Shown here piece after piece: positions 11,251-23,877 of a stretch of 64,000 bases of DNA. Both the position numbers and the translations under genes were made by a program. Source of the stretch: Physcomitrium patens (lineage: Eukaryota > Streptophyta > Bryopsida > Funariales > Funariaceae); NCBI RefSeq assembly GCF_000002425.4, contig NC_037265.1, forward strand, positions 3,846,503-3,910,502. Reading direction: 5' to 3'. Position 1 is the first letter of the stretch, and each line of letters begins with the position of its first letter. The notes under the pieces were generated by a model. It had not been told where the DNA came from. It saw nothing but the letters and a program-made list of their open reading frames with translations, and did not search any database.

Positions 11251-13249
11251 TTGAGGTATTGAAGGTACAAACATTATATATTTAAATTTTATAATGGAGC
11301 CTATTATCATATTACATGGTTTTCTATTTGGAAATACATTGGATACCTAGCTGTAGAAAGTTTAGTTTTAACTTATTAGCTAAGTTCTAATAAGTTATTT
11401 AACCTTTAAAGTAGAATACCAATAAATATTATAATATCAAAAAGATATTTTACTAATAAAAAAATTATATTTAAGAAGGTTTCTACATAAGGCTTTCTAA
11501 AATATCTAAAAATTTCCTAACATTCTTGATTATATCAAATCAAAATTAACCATTTGCAGATAAGTTAGATTTTCAATAATTCCAAAGAAGATCCATAATC
11601 TCCTTTCAAAAATTCATCTTTATATCAAAATTTAACTATAGCTCTATATATCCATCTTTAATATATATATATATATATATATGAAGTCTTAACTTCCAAA
11701 AAATCCCTTTACATTGTATTAAATACTCAAATTGTAATGAAACCCCTTCAAACATATTTTTTCTACAAAGGATTTTTTCTTTCTAAATTTTAAAAATTCA
11801 TATCTCTTGATTCAATTGTTAAATTTTTTTCAAATTTATAGATAATATAGAATTTACCCTTAAGTATTACTATAAAAATATTCAACTATAAATTTGCTAT
11901 CAATCATTTGGCATCTTAAAAACCCTAGTAGGTACTTCAAATCCTAATTTACAAGTACATGAATATTATTTTCTTTATATCTCAAAAAAACAAAATTTAA
12001 ATGTCTCAAAACTTATTTGTAAAATAAATTAACATAAAAATATTCATTTTTAGAAAATTTTAGCCAAAATCTTCTTAAATTGTACAAGATGTAGTTCAAA
12101 ATACAACCACTAGCAATTCAAGTCATGTACTATTTCTTAGATTCCATGTGCTAACTTCAACTTCCAATATCTCTTTTATCCCAGCTTAGAATTCATCAAA
12201 AAGAAAAGCTTAGAATATATACAATATAACCAAAAAATTGCTTTCTCTAATCCCAATTGCTGATCTTTTGTTGCTTTTTGAACGCATGCGTTATATTGAA
12301 AAGAATGATAGTAGGTACAAAACCGACACCTTGACTTTGAGCACTTATATCTCCTTCATAAAAACTCTAAATGACTCAAATTTATACCAAAACTATAGCC
12401 AAAATCTTGAACTTATTAATCCTAGCCTTTGATGTTCAAATGGCTTCAAAAGAGTAATTCTAATCCCTAATAAGGCCTCATGTAGTCTCCTTGGAGCCCA
12501 TTGGACTTGATTTTTGGCTAATAGGAATGGAGATTTTTATCATCCTTCTCCATTCATTCATATGGATGCCCTAAATTCTCTTTTTTGCAATGAAGATCCT
12601 TCTCCAACTCTTTTTTTTTAATAAGATTTACATAATATATGCCCTAAATACCAAATAAAAGAACTAAAATAGAACTTCAAGGATCACAAATGTCTAATAA
12701 GGATGACTTTAAATGTTTAAAAGTTACTACTAATAGCATCAACTTCAAAAATCACTATCAAAAGAAAATAAAGTTATACAAATTTTAATAGAAGTCCTTT
12801 TAAACAACTTTTTTTTGAGGTAATAATCTATCTTATATTATAATCAACAAAAATCCAATAACATGGCTCTCACCATATTATCTAGTATATTGTGTATTAA
12901 ATATATAAGCACATTATCTTCACACCTAAACCACAATACGATACCATATATAATTTTATCATTCTTGTTCCCTCTTGAAAATAAAATACATTTGCCTCAT
13001 CCGTAGTCATCAAATTTTTAGTTTACCAAGTTGAAGATTTTTTAGTAAAAAGAAGTGTCTATCCCATAAAATAGTGTGTGTTGTTACAAAATTAATGAAT
13101 GCATTATTCCATTCATTATTAGAAGTTTTGTCATTTATATAAGCCTCTAAATCATTAATATCAATTGAGTCCATGGATGCATCTACAGTATGAATTTCAC
13201 GAGCCTCAATTCAATTTTTTTTATTTTTTTAAAATATTTTAACAAAGTA

Positions 13250-14215
13250 TTCTGAAATATGGCACATATGTGCTAAATATCCAATCATTCGTCATTTATG
13301 GCAAGAATGCATCTTTGATTTTTGTTTTCTATTGTAATTAGTTGTAGAACATTTATTCTTTCCATATGGATAGAAATAATCATGTTCATGATTGACCTGA
13401 TACTTATGAATACTTTTTCTATGTTTATATAATTTTGTTTTAGGCTTTGAAATATTAAATGCATGAGATTCTAGAACTGAGATTCTAATGAGACAAGCTT
13501 TCGCATTACACAAGAATAGGTCATTTTATTTCTCCACAAGAAGTAGATAGGATATAAGATCACAATGACTCTGAAATTTCATGTTCCTATATTATTATAC
13601 AAGCACTACAGATACAAGAGGAAATCTTATAAGAATTTTTTCCAATTATTTCTTCTTCAAAGATGCTTTATCTACATAACCATAGTTGTGAGACAATATA
13701 ATATGATTCATTATTAAAAGTATTTAAATTTGGAAAATCCAAGACACATAAATGTGTTCAATGATGATGTGCACATCAAAGAAAAATGGTCTTTTGATGA
13801 TCAAACTTAGATTTAAGATTCTTTCAAAGCTTGGCTAAATCTTTTATTTCTAAATATCGATGTTTCAATGCAAGTACAAGATGATGACAAAAGAGAAGAA
13901 GTGCTTTCCAATAGGTAGCAAGAAGAATTGAAGTGCTCACATTAAGAGATTCTTCAAATAGAATTGCATCTAAGAGTTGTTCTACAAATAAATTTTCTTT
14001 TTCCATTTTTGCCTATAATAAATAATTTTTTTCATCATCAGCCAATGGTAGAAATAAAAAAAAATTGAAAATATTGGAATGCAGTGGTGATAGTTGAAAA
14101 CATAATAGAGGTAGTAGAGGATATTGAAGCATTCATTATAAATAAATCTATGAACAAAAAATACAAAATCAAGTAGAAAAAGTTGAGTAAAATGCTCCTT
14201 GAAATGTAAAGCCAA
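13250..14215 (-). pseudogene. gag: Probable gag region of J
   Basis: Lies between the leader and pol, where copia gag is expected. A minus-strand stretch near 13.28-13.35 kb (SCHK, stop, RMIGYLAHMC) resembles a damaged CCHC knuckle. The rest shows no domain I recognise. Called mainly by position. Confidence 0.45.
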
Positions 14216-14304
14216 ATAAAATGATAGAGTTGAACTTGAAATAAAAAATGTTAAAAAATTGAGGATATTTTTTATTTATTTATTTTTTTTTTTCCACAAA
14301 AATA

Positions 14305-14545
14305 AGAGTCTGCGGTGGATTGCGGCAGGGCATGGTAGCTCGGTGGTATGGTGCGGCACGACAACTCAACAATAAGGTGCGGCAGACAGTGGCAGGATAT
14401 AGCAGACAGCGGTAGAATACGGCAGGCGATGATAGGATATGGCGTAGTATAGTATAGCAACAAGATAAGGTACAGCACAGTACAACACCATAGTAACAAC
14501 ACAATAGCACAATACAACAATAATACAGCTCAATAACACAACAAC
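14305..14545 (-). repeat. GC-rich quasi-repeat in the leader of J
   Basis: Irregular repetition of GCGGCAGACAGYGGYAGGAT-like units grading into CAACA-rich sequence, between the J 5' LTR and the presumed gag. Base composition differs sharply from the rest of J. Confidence 0.5.
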
Positions 14546-14650
14546 AGTAATGTAAAAAAAACGAAGAGAAATCAAAGAGTAAAGTGCAAACAAGTTTTTA
14601 AGAATCAAGACTTGTACATTAGAGCAATCGTATTGATAACATACTAAGAA

Positions 14651-14870
14651 TGTTTGCAGAGACACAAGAGTAATTAGAAGTAATGTGCACAAAAATACAC
14701 ACATACATACAAGAAAGAGTATATTGATGTGGTTATCTCACTTATACAAAGAGAAGGCAAGAAGATAAATAATTTTTTCCCACTACATTCCAAAGACTAT
14801 AGCTACAGTATTTACTGTAAACTACAATAAATAGTATGGAGAGCACCCACTACATTTAATGCTCTCAACA
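14651..14870 (-). repeat. 5' LTR of J
   Basis: 220-bp repeat with TG and CA ends (minus strand TGTTGAGAGC to TGCAAACA). Just inside on the minus strand is TATGTTATCAATAC, possibly a decayed tRNA-Met primer site. Confidence 0.8.
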
Positions 14871-15865
14871 AAATGAATGCAATAACCTTTGCTAAAGCCC
14901 TCATCAAGGATGATGAATTCTAAGAAGTCCAGTAGTTGTGAATTTCAAATAAAACGTACATGAAGTTAAGTCCAATAAGAGGGAAATTGAAAAAGAATCC
15001 ATTCAGTAAGACAAAAACATGCAGTTAGGATTTTGAAGAATTTATTTTGCAATACAAAAACTAGGTTTTTTAACTTTAATGGAAGTACCAAGTGAAGGAA
15101 ACATGTTACATCCATATGTTGTTGTGCAGAAATCGAAATGTGCGCAATCCAAACGAGGAAAATGTGAGTCAACAAAAGGGAATACTATTTTAAGAAGGAA
15201 AAGCCTTACTGAGTTGTGGGTACCACCGATCAGAAGACGATGATCTTATTTGAAACACGAAGAAGAAATGGATGTCACACGTTGAAGTCTACAAGCACTG
15301 CACGGCCATCATGCTTTGAGGAAGAAGATGTCAGGGAAAATTCAAATTTTTTACTGGCTGGAGCGACCAACGATGCAGTTGGGTTGCGCCGACACTCCAA
15401 GGACATTCCCCTCCTTCGGGGAAGCCGCGAGGAGCCTTTCCTCGCAGCGCACCATGGATACTCTGCGTTGCTTCTGTTGGTGGTTTGTGTGTCCCCTTAC
15501 GAGCCTCCACTGCCCCCGCACGAAGCTCCTCCGCCGTTTGCTACTTACTACGCTCAGATCTAAACAATAGTGATTCCAAGTTGGAGGGAAACCTGGTGCG
15601 TATGAATAGAGAGGAAAAAAAAAAAAGCAAACAGACAAAACAAAACAAACAAACAAAACAAACAAAAACCGACCTGAGCTCACACTGAGCCTTGTGAACT
15701 TGCTTGCCAAGCAACATTTGCGGATAAAACTCCCATTGAGTTGGCAGACTATTCAACAATCGACGTTGCTGCCATTGGAACGCGCTGCTGGGATCTGTTA
15801 TTTAGACGCTTTTGGGAGGTTTGTTTGAGCAAGTTCGTGTCAAAAGTGTGGATTCGACGACGACC
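14871..15865. other. Unique flank and presumed MGST3 promoter/5' UTR
   Basis: No repeat homology inside the window. From about 15200 the sequence becomes GC-richer and probably holds the promoter and 5' leader of the downstream gene. An (AAAC)n-like tract lies at 15612-15668. ORFs on both strands here overlap one another and none has a recognisable domain. GATAAAA at 15723-15729 is a weak TATA candidate; no start site can be fixed. Confidence 0.5.
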
Positions 15866-16418
15866 ATGGCGGTGGAATTGGTGGATGGGTACCGGTGGGT
15901 GCTCGCTGTGCTCATTGCGAACGTAGCTCTTGTTGGCTGGATGGCCAAAAAGGTGAGCATCGGAGTTGCTCAAAGCCACACAAGGCAGTAGAATTTCGAT
16001 CGTATTTTTTGAATGTTACGGAATGTCGAAGGGGAGATTTATTTATTTATTTTCTGTGCAGGTTGGAGGTGCTCGCAGGAAGTTCAAGGTGCCCTACCCG
16101 ATCATGTACGCCGACGAGAAAGAACACAAAGACGCTAAAATTTTCAACTGCGTCCAAAGAGCCCACCAGAACACCCTCGAATTACTGCCGGCATTTATGG
16201 CGGCGCTACTTGTCGGTGGCCTTGAATTCCCTCGCACTGCAGCGGCTCTCGGGGCCATCCACTTCCTAGCTCGGATCCAATACTTCAAGAACTACTCCGT
16301 CGGTGATCCTTCGAAGCGATTTGCTGGCGGCGGGAGGGCCGTCTTTCCAGCTCTCTCCGGCCTCTTGCTTTTCTCCATCTTGTCCGTTGTGTGCCAATTC
16401 GTTCCCCAGCTCTACTGA
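15866..16418 (+). CDS. MGST3: Microsomal glutathione S-transferase 3 (MAPEG), two exons
   Basis: Exon 1 is 15866-15952 and exon 2 is 16062-16418. The 109-bp phase-0 intron has GT/AG ends and a T-rich 3' part, and the joined frame encodes 147 residues, normal length for MGST3. The ATG sits in a good context (CGACCATGGCG). Four hydrophobic segments are visible near residues 9-26, 70-86, 93-107 and 127-144, as expected for an ER-membrane MAPEG trimer. The family signature FNCVQRAHQNTLE is at 57-69. Members conjugate or reduce lipid hydroperoxides and other electrophiles with glutathione. GC-rich codons contrast with the transposon-filled neighbourhood, and no nonsense codon is present, so the gene looks active. 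No second gene is nearby to suggest co-regulation. Confidence 0.93.
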
Positions 16419-16522
16419 GCACGATCTTGCTCTACTGCCCTCTTACAGCTTCAGGAATTGAACAATGGTCGTGCCCCTCTCGTCAATCCTCTAAACGTCG
16501 ACCTTTTGCTTTGAAAATTATC

Positions 16523-16548
16523 TATATATATATATATATATATATATA
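16523..16548. repeat. (TA)n microsatellite
   Basis: Uninterrupted TA dinucleotide run about 100 bp after the MGST3 stop. Confidence 0.95.
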
Positions 16549-17159
16549 AATCGATAATATTTAGATCAGGGTATTCAACATTTGTGTGTATTTGCCTCAT
16601 CTCACCCACCATTTTAATGTAAAGTCTCATCAAACGTGCACGCAACACCATGTCCTCTACCATCTATTTCGTTGTTGTTGTTGTTTTGTGCATCACTTTT
16701 CTATTTGCAATGAGAGATGGTATTTGCAAAAAGAGATCGAGACAGAGAGTGAGGATTCATGAGATCCACAGCCAGTTTTCATGGTGAAGTAGAAATGAAG
16801 TGTAGTGAGAGGGGGCCGAGAAGGAAAGATGTGAACAGAAGAAGGAGAAGAAGAATAGCAATTGGACTGTGGGGTCCATTTCCATTGGATGGAACCCCAT
16901 GTGCCATGCCATCTCATATCCTACTCCACGTCGTTCTATTCCCTGTGCCACGTCATCTCATGAGGGGTGGGGTGGATCCTCACCTCATCTCTTCCCCGTG
17001 CCACGGAATGATTCCTTTCCTTTACTGCTGACACTGCTGCCGTCCTTTTCCCAAATCCCGATACTTCCTGCAAACCTCTCATATCTCTTGACATTTGGAT
17101 TCCAGGCTTGCAATTAACTAATTCTGCTAATGGATTCAAGTGTAGTGGAGGAAAAAATA

Positions 17160-17162
<3 letters not shown>

Positions 17163-17190
<28 letters not shown>
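17163..17190. repeat. (TA)n microsatellite
   Basis: Uninterrupted TA run at the change from GC-richer to AT-rich sequence. Confidence 0.95.
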
Positions 17191-19449
17191 CCCTTATTGA
17201 AGGAAAATTTTAGGAAGAGATACCTGTCACAAATTTAACAAATATAGTGACTTAGAAATTAAAAACAAAGGATTGTAATATCACTATTTTGTGAAATTTG
17301 AAATTAAATAAAATGTTAAAGATTAGTTATTATAAAAAATTAAATCAAGTAGATAATTATAAAATAGTAAAGAATATTGAGGTTCAAAATTTTTAATTAT
17401 AATTTTAAATATAAATTTTAGTGTGATAAATGTACATAACAAAAAAAAAGTTTGTTAAGAAGTTATTGAAATTAAGATTAGAAACTTAAAAATTAATGTG
17501 AACTTTGGAATTAAAATTAATAAAATAATAAAAAAAAAGCTAGTATGATTCACCTTAATTGAGTCAAGCAACATTAATTAAGTCAACTCAATTTGATCTA
17601 CTAGACTTTTTCAAAAAAGTTGAGATTTAATTAAATTGGATATTGGCAACCAAGTAAATTTTGGAATTGGAGTACTTACATCAAAGAGTATGCTTAAGAG
17701 GTATTTAACCTAATATAATTTAAATTAAGGGAATTAAAAAATAATAATAAAATAAATCAATTTCATTGTTATACTCACATCAATATCTTTCTTGTTGCTA
17801 AGATTTTAAAAGTATGTTTTTATTCTTGTTTAAAGTTTTTAAACTTATAAATAAATAAATAATATTATTTAAAGGTATTTTTATCTAATTCTTAGAAGAA
17901 ACAAAGCTTATATTAAATATTAAAAATATAAAAGAAAATCACATCTGTTATTTAAACATATAAGTTTTCATAACTATAACAAATTTTAGGTTGTAGATCA
18001 CAAAGTCAAAGATGTGAGTTGAGAAAAATTTGTGAAACTCTTTATTTTTAAGTTAGATATAAATTAAGTAATTTTTCTTTATATTTTTCTACTATCAAAT
18101 ATCTTCTTTTTACAATCTTTCTTTCAAATTATAAATTCAAATCCTTGACAAATATCATCTTTGATAGAACATTTTGATACCTCTCTTTCATACTTTATCC
18201 AACATTTTATTTTTTATTTTTTGCAAGCTCCACCAATATCCTTTACTCAACTTGTTTTAATTTTTAAATTTCTTATTCTTTTTCCTTGCTCAGATTTTAC
18301 TTCATCACCTTGATCTACTTTGATCTTCAATTTATTATTTTGTAATTCCAAGCCTTGAACAAAGTTAAATATAAATACAAATATTTTAGCTTATGATTCT
18401 TTTTATTATACAATAATTAATGTAGTTATTATTTATTTATTTATTTGAAATAATAGACTATTAATAATAGAAATACTATATATGTTTGATGGACTCTAAG
18501 TGGATTTTTCTCCCCTTACTTAAATTTGATTTAATTAGATCATAACTTACATTAGAGCCCAATATTAATTAATGTGGAGATGCAAATCATTTGTAAGATA
18601 GGAAAGCCAAAATGATGTAATAATCAAGATTAATCCAACAACACAACAAATTAATTACACCTTTTTATGATTTAATTTTTAGCATTTGTAGTTCATTTAG
18701 TTAAGTGCCTTCCAAGACTTATTCCATCAAACTTAAGCTCTGAAAATTATGAATTAGAATAAAATAAAATAAAAACAATGAATACCATGCTAGAGTACTA
18801 GTCTAGGGCTTTCCAAGGTGGTATTAACTATGTAAATCGGAGTTCTACATAGGAAGTTATCCACAAATGAAGTTTTCATGACAAAACTTCATCTAGAATT
18901 AGAAATTCAGTAAAAAACAGACTTAAATATTTAAGTTCAGCACTAACATGATGTTAAGATTTTTTTAAAATAAAAGATAAAAGTTGGAAGATTACAAAAA
19001 TTAAAATTAAAAAATTAAATTAAAATTAAATTTAGAATAAATAATTAAAATTTAAGTAAAACTTTATAAGTAACATAAATAAAAGATTAAGATTAAAGTA
19101 AAAAATTTAAGTTGAAGATTAAAAGTAAAAATTAAAAGGTTAAATTTAAAATTAAAAGTTTAAAGTTGAAGGTTAAAAGTAAAATTTAAAAGGTTAAGGT
19201 TAAAAGAAACAAGAAAAAATTGAAAGATCAGATTTTTTTATTTTATTTTATTTTATCCTTAGAGGATAAGAATGGATGGAAAGTTAAGAACTTAAGATTA
19301 ATTTCCAAAGTAAGGTAAAAGTTCTTTGAAATTATTAAATAACATTAATTAATGATAAAAAGACAAATGAGTGATAATATAGCAATTTAATTGCTAAGGG
19401 ATGTGATTAGAGGGTGATTACGGAAGGAAAACTTACTTAGAATATGTCA

Positions 19450-20045
19450 AGTTAAGGGCAACAGATCCCTTGTTGTTAAAATATTTGCTAAAAATTCCAC
19501 ACAACTCCTATGCACTTGAATTTTTTTGTGGTTGAGGTTGACTTAGATTTGCTTCTATCTACTACATTTCATGGTGATCCGAGGTTTGACATCCGAGATG
19601 TGTGTTTTCAAAGCAAGGCGACTTGAGCTACCTAGGCAGCAGATCCCCTTCTACTTAAAAATTCACTAAAAATCGGTTAATACGTTAAAATTGACAAGTA
19701 AATTTTTTTCTAAAAACGCACTTAGTAGATTTCTTTTTTCAAAACCTTTCAGCAAAAAAATGTAAATAAGTACTAAGATACAATTTTTCAAAGCTGGTTG
19801 TTCAACACTGCCAAGGCAGCAGATCCCTTCTCATTTAAAAATTCATTAAAAATTTGATATAGATCGGGAATTAGTGATTTAATTTTTTTAGTAAACTAAG
19901 CTTTATATTTCATTCATTTCAATAATCTAAATTAAATTTGAGTCAAAGGTCACCGAGTTATAGATTTCTTAAGCCGACACTCGTACACTGCCAAGGCAGT
20001 AGACCCTTGCCACCTTGAAAATTCGCCAAAAATTCGTCACAAGTT
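19450..20045 (+). repeat. Diverged ~180-bp tandem repeat, four units
   Basis: A core resembling GCCAAGGCAGCAGATCCCTT, followed by an AAAATTCNCTAAAAATT-like stretch, recurs at about 19455, 19635, 19813 and 19990, spaced roughly 175-180 bp. Only about 60 bp per unit is conserved; the rest has drifted. Confidence 0.6.
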
Positions 20046-21940
20046 TAAATCAAGCGTGACTTATGCCGTTGCAAAGCTAAAGGTGAATAGAATTTGCTTA
20101 CAAAGTTTTACAGAAAGAAAATAAAAAGAGATAGACTGAGCGAGTTAAATCCGAGGCCATACAAGCTTAAAGAAGAAGATTTGCATTCACAAGACAGGGA
20201 AACATTTTGCCATGGCCTTGCCACAAGAAGATGGAGAGAGAGGGAGCTCGATCACCCAAGCCCTCTTAACCAAGTGGAAGGAGGCCCAAAAGTGGTGGAC
20301 ACATCTCCACCATCAGAATCAGAGAATCCCTAACTAAGATCAAGGGTCTTCAATAACTCTCAGTCCAAATCCGATTTGAAGGCTGGAAATGCTTAGAACT
20401 CAAAAACTAACACCTTTTTGGTGAAACTAACACCACCAATGTCTCTGAAACATATTTTTATCTGTAGATTAACTATTCACAAGCCCAAATCTGAGTTCTA
20501 AATCATAAGAATCAGTTAAATTGCTAGTTTAGTTGTAAATTTCAACTACAATTCTAATTCTAATTAGCCTACTTCGAAATCAGCAAGAGTTCTTGCCATC
20601 AAAGCCTTCATAATCACCATTCTTCAATTTAGACTCTCTTAAGCATGAACTCTTGGCAAATCCAAATCCTAATTGCAAATTGGCCTTGTATTTGTGATTT
20701 TTTCCAATTTTTCTTTTTTTTCAATTTTAAGTAGTGATTAAAATCATTATGAGAGGAAACTCCACCAAAAATTTAGCTTGTCTCCATCTTTTTAAGATTA
20801 TCATTAATTTAAAAATTAGACTTTATATTTTTAATTGAATTAAATTACAAAATGAAATTTAAGCTTAAAAATCTCAAAATTAATTAAGAAGATAGAGCAA
20901 CTAAGTTTAAGAGACTTTATAACCATAGTCAAATTAGAAATTAGCTTTTGGATTAAAAATTAAGATTTTAGATTAATTTAAGATATAATTCCTAAAAATT
21001 AGAAGAGAAATTCTACTAAAATTGTAGTTTTATTAGTAAGAAAAAGATTTAAAGTAATTCAAGAAAAAAAAACATAGACCTTCTAAATTTACTTTTTTTT
21101 TCTTTTGAATTATCAATCAATCTACTAATTAGAAGTATCCATCTAATTAACAACCTAAAGATATGTTCAAAGTCATAATTAACTAAAAAACTAATTTGAA
21201 TCTATTAATTAGTTATATTAACATTAAAAATATGTTAAAAATTACAAAAAGAATTGTAACTAATCATTGGGGCTTTAAATTATGCTCACATAGACTATTA
21301 TAAAATAACTCTAATGACCTCATTTAAGATTAATTACTCCTATACAATCTTAATAGTAATAAAATAAAAAAAATTATTTTATAATTTTTTCATAGTATTA
21401 ATTGAATTAATAATCTTTTTGATATGATTCGTAGCCATTAAAAGATATTTAAAAATATTCGTAGTTTAAAAATAAATTTTTAATAAATTTGTAGCTAAAA
21501 TCTAGTAATAATTAATGAAAAAATATTAATTTATTCTTTGATGGAATTAAGAAGTCATACTTTGAAAATTGCTAATGAATAGTATTTTTAAAACTTTTTA
21601 AAATTATTTTATAAAAAAATAATACACAAATCATTACATATCTTCTTCAATATAAAAATAATATATAATGTAAGAGATAATAAATTTTATTATTCTATAA
21701 AAAAAAAATTTAAAAAAAATTCACTAAAAAATACAAATAATAATGAGTTGTAAATACAATGGTTTATATAATTTTTTTAGTAAATTCTTTTAAATTATTT
21801 AAAATAAAAAATAAATACGCTTACTAGTATATATCTTGACTTTAGCCACATTCTAGTAAGTAGAATCAAATGATATATTTCAAGTTCTATAAAGTAAATC
21901 AATTATACAATATAAAAATGTAACAATTAATATCACAAAA

Positions 21941-22489
21941 TATCATGGATATATACATTCATTCTAATTATTACTTATATGATTCAGTAGAAGTAAGTAA
22001 ATATAGTTTAATTTCACAAAATCTTATAGAAAAACTTCTTAAAAGCTTTATAGATACGATTTTGACTTTGATGTATTTATAAGTTGGAAACTTGGCCAAC
22101 AAGCTAACCATGTGTTGGTAGCATGTGGAACAAGTTAACTCCATGTAATAGCTTGTGGAACAAGCTAACTATATAGTGAATATATAGATAACTTGACTTG
22201 TAAGTTAAGACATGTAACTAGTAAAGTCAACACATGTTGGAGGTCTTATAGAATATTGTCATGTAGCTCCTAGTTAGAAAGTGCATATAAAGGCAAGAAT
22301 GAAGCCTTCTTCATTCTTATCAATGCCTTTCTAATTCCAAGTCTTGTTTCAAAACTTTATAATTTTCTTATTTTTGGCAATAGCTATTCTAGTTCAATAT
22401 TATATCATCTTTGAGTGACTTTCTAGTTTTTTTTAGTGATACATGAATGTATTAAAGATTTTCTTTACTCGAGATTCATGTCCTTGATA
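21941..22489 (+). repeat. 5' LTR of F
   Basis: Diverged family 1 LTR beginning TATCATGGAT and ending CCTTGATA. A TATA-like CATATAAA lies 31 nt before the presumed transcript start at 22313. Confidence 0.88.
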
Positions 22490-22491
22490 GT

Positions 22492-22502
22492 TTGATAAGA
22501 AT
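22492..22502 (+). promoter_or_regulatory. Candidate self-priming site of F
   Basis: TTGATAAGAAT lies 2 nt after the LTR and is the exact reverse complement of ATTCTTATCAA at 22313-22323. Relative to A and C both partners carry matching changes, so pairing is preserved. Confidence 0.7.
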
Positions 22503-22591
22503 GCTAACATACTATTATTTTCTTGTTTTAGACGTGAGTGGTTTATTCCACTTCTATTCTTATATTTTAAAAGTTTTGAATTATCTATTTT

Positions 22592-22673
22592 TAAATAAAT
22601 AAATAAATATATATATATATATATAATATAATAATAAAAATATACTATATATATATAAAATATAAGAATAAAA

Positions 22674-22713
<40 letters not shown>
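22592..22713. repeat. AT microsatellite in the leader of F
   Basis: Compound (TA)n/(AAAT)n tract between the LTR and gag of F. Short ORFs across it are artefacts of the repeat. Confidence 0.9.
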
Positions 22714-22715
<2 letters not shown>

Positions 22716-22768
22716 AGCATTGATCTTTTCTTTAAAGAAAGTGGATTATTTTTTTTGTAGAAATTTTG

Positions 22769-22798
22769 ATTAGAGGTTGCAAATTATCCTTCTCTAAT
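22769..22798 (+). ncRNA. Leader hairpin of F
   Basis: Perfect 7-bp stem ATTAGAG/CTCTAAT around a loop containing TTGCAAATTATCC, the same loop as TTGCGGATTACCC in A and B after transitions. The stem has survived in an otherwise decayed element. Confidence 0.55.
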
Positions 22799-22827
22799 TT
22801 AACTTTTTGAATTCATTTGAATTGTCT

Positions 22828-23877
22828 ATGGAAAGAAAGAATATGGATGCTACTCTTAGTAGAAGTGAGAATAGATTTGTATTTATTACAGATCTTCATG
22901 AGCTTATCAACACTCTAATAGTTGAAATCTCACATATTTCCGATGTGAATCATGGAGGTGTTATGCCTACACCTATAGAACAAGTTTAGAGTCCACAACA
23001 AGAAGTTATACAATTCAAAGAAGCAAGTAGATCAACCTCACAATCAAATCTAAGGAGTTTTTCTTCTACAAGTATAACAAGTATATGGATTAATATGCTT
23101 TAGAAGTTTGATGGAATAAGATCAAAATTTTGAAGATTTCTATAAAAAGTCTAGCTCTATTTAAAGTTGCATATTTTCTAATATCTCAATGGATTTACTC
23201 CTGTCGGATTTATAGACACACTTCTATGATGAAGTACTCTCTCTTAGTTTACATTTTTAATAGAAAAAGATTTGCCACTCTTTTATGATTTGGATGCATT
23301 CTTAGAAATATTTATAGCTACATTTAGAAAAAGTGATTGAGAAAGAATAGAAGAGACCAAACTCTTATCTTTATGTCAAGAATCATGATTAGCCACCATA
23401 TAAGCTGCTGAATTCTAAAACCTTGCTTGCAATGTGGATTGAAATGAAAAAGCCTCTATTAATTAATTTTGATATGAGTTCAAGAATAATATCAAAGACT
23501 TATTATTAACAATACCAAAGATAGAATCTTCAAAATAATTCATTCTTTAAGCCATTGCATGTGATAATTAATTATTTGAAAGACGTCAAGAATAAAGATT
23601 TGGTTGGAAGAGAACAAATCAAATAATAATGACAACTCTTAAATTTTTTTAAAATTATTCATCAAGTCAAGAACCAATGCAAATTGATATGATATATTTT
23701 AAATCTTTTATAGAATAGAAAAAGAATCAATGACATTAAAAATGCTTATGCTTATATTATAGAGAAGCTAAATATATTGCTTAATATTGTCCAACAAAAC
23801 AATGTAATTACAAAATAATAACCATAATTACCAAAGAAGATAATGTGTGAAAAAATAAATTGCTTTAGCTACAATAG
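22828..23877 (+). pseudogene. gag: gag remnant of F
   Basis: Aligns with family 1 gag: the FDGTRSKF-like block near 23.1 kb, and a damaged zinc knuckle (CLCLYYREAKYIA, stop, YC) near 23.75 kb. Many stops. The end corresponds to the gag stop in C. Confidence 0.75.

Larger units (their letters stand above)
7946..14870 (-). mobile_element. Element J: decayed Ty1/copia retrotransposon
   Basis: Two matching ~210-220-bp terminal repeats flank about 6.5 kb. Reverse-strand translation gives copia-type pol fragments in the copia order, integrase before RT and RNase H. The complete repeat begins TGTTGAGAGC on the minus strand and ends TGCAAACA. Every coding part is full of stops. The left end lacks about 10 terminal bases where it meets the LTR of E. 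Confidence 0.85.
16419..21940. other. Intergenic DNA downstream of MGST3
   Basis: 16.4-17.15 kb is moderately GC-rich, with no supported gene; the MGST3 3' UTR should lie in its first part but no clear polyadenylation signal is seen. From 17.2 kb it is strongly AT-rich with low-complexity blocks (for example TTAAAAGTAAAATTTAAAAG near 19.1-19.2 kb). A short GC-richer patch at 20.14-20.35 kb contains a 79-codon ORF without recognisable domain. Confidence 0.6.

Noticed and set aside
14272..14704. Overlapping minus-strand ORFs rich in Leu, Cys and Tyr
   Set aside because: They translate the leader quasi-repeat and LTR of J in three frames at once; no conserved protein.
15216..15563. 115-codon plus-strand ORF upstream of MGST3
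   Set aside because: Overlaps ORFs in other frames on both strands, has no recognisable domain and lies in the probable promoter/leader; open frames are expected in GC-richer DNA.
20094..20333. 79-codon plus-strand ORF in a GC-richer patch
   Set aside because: No recognisable domain and no splice or promoter context; kept only as a note in the intergenic entry.
22433..22720. 95-codon minus-strand ORF rich in Ile and Tyr
   Set aside because: Translation of an AT microsatellite.
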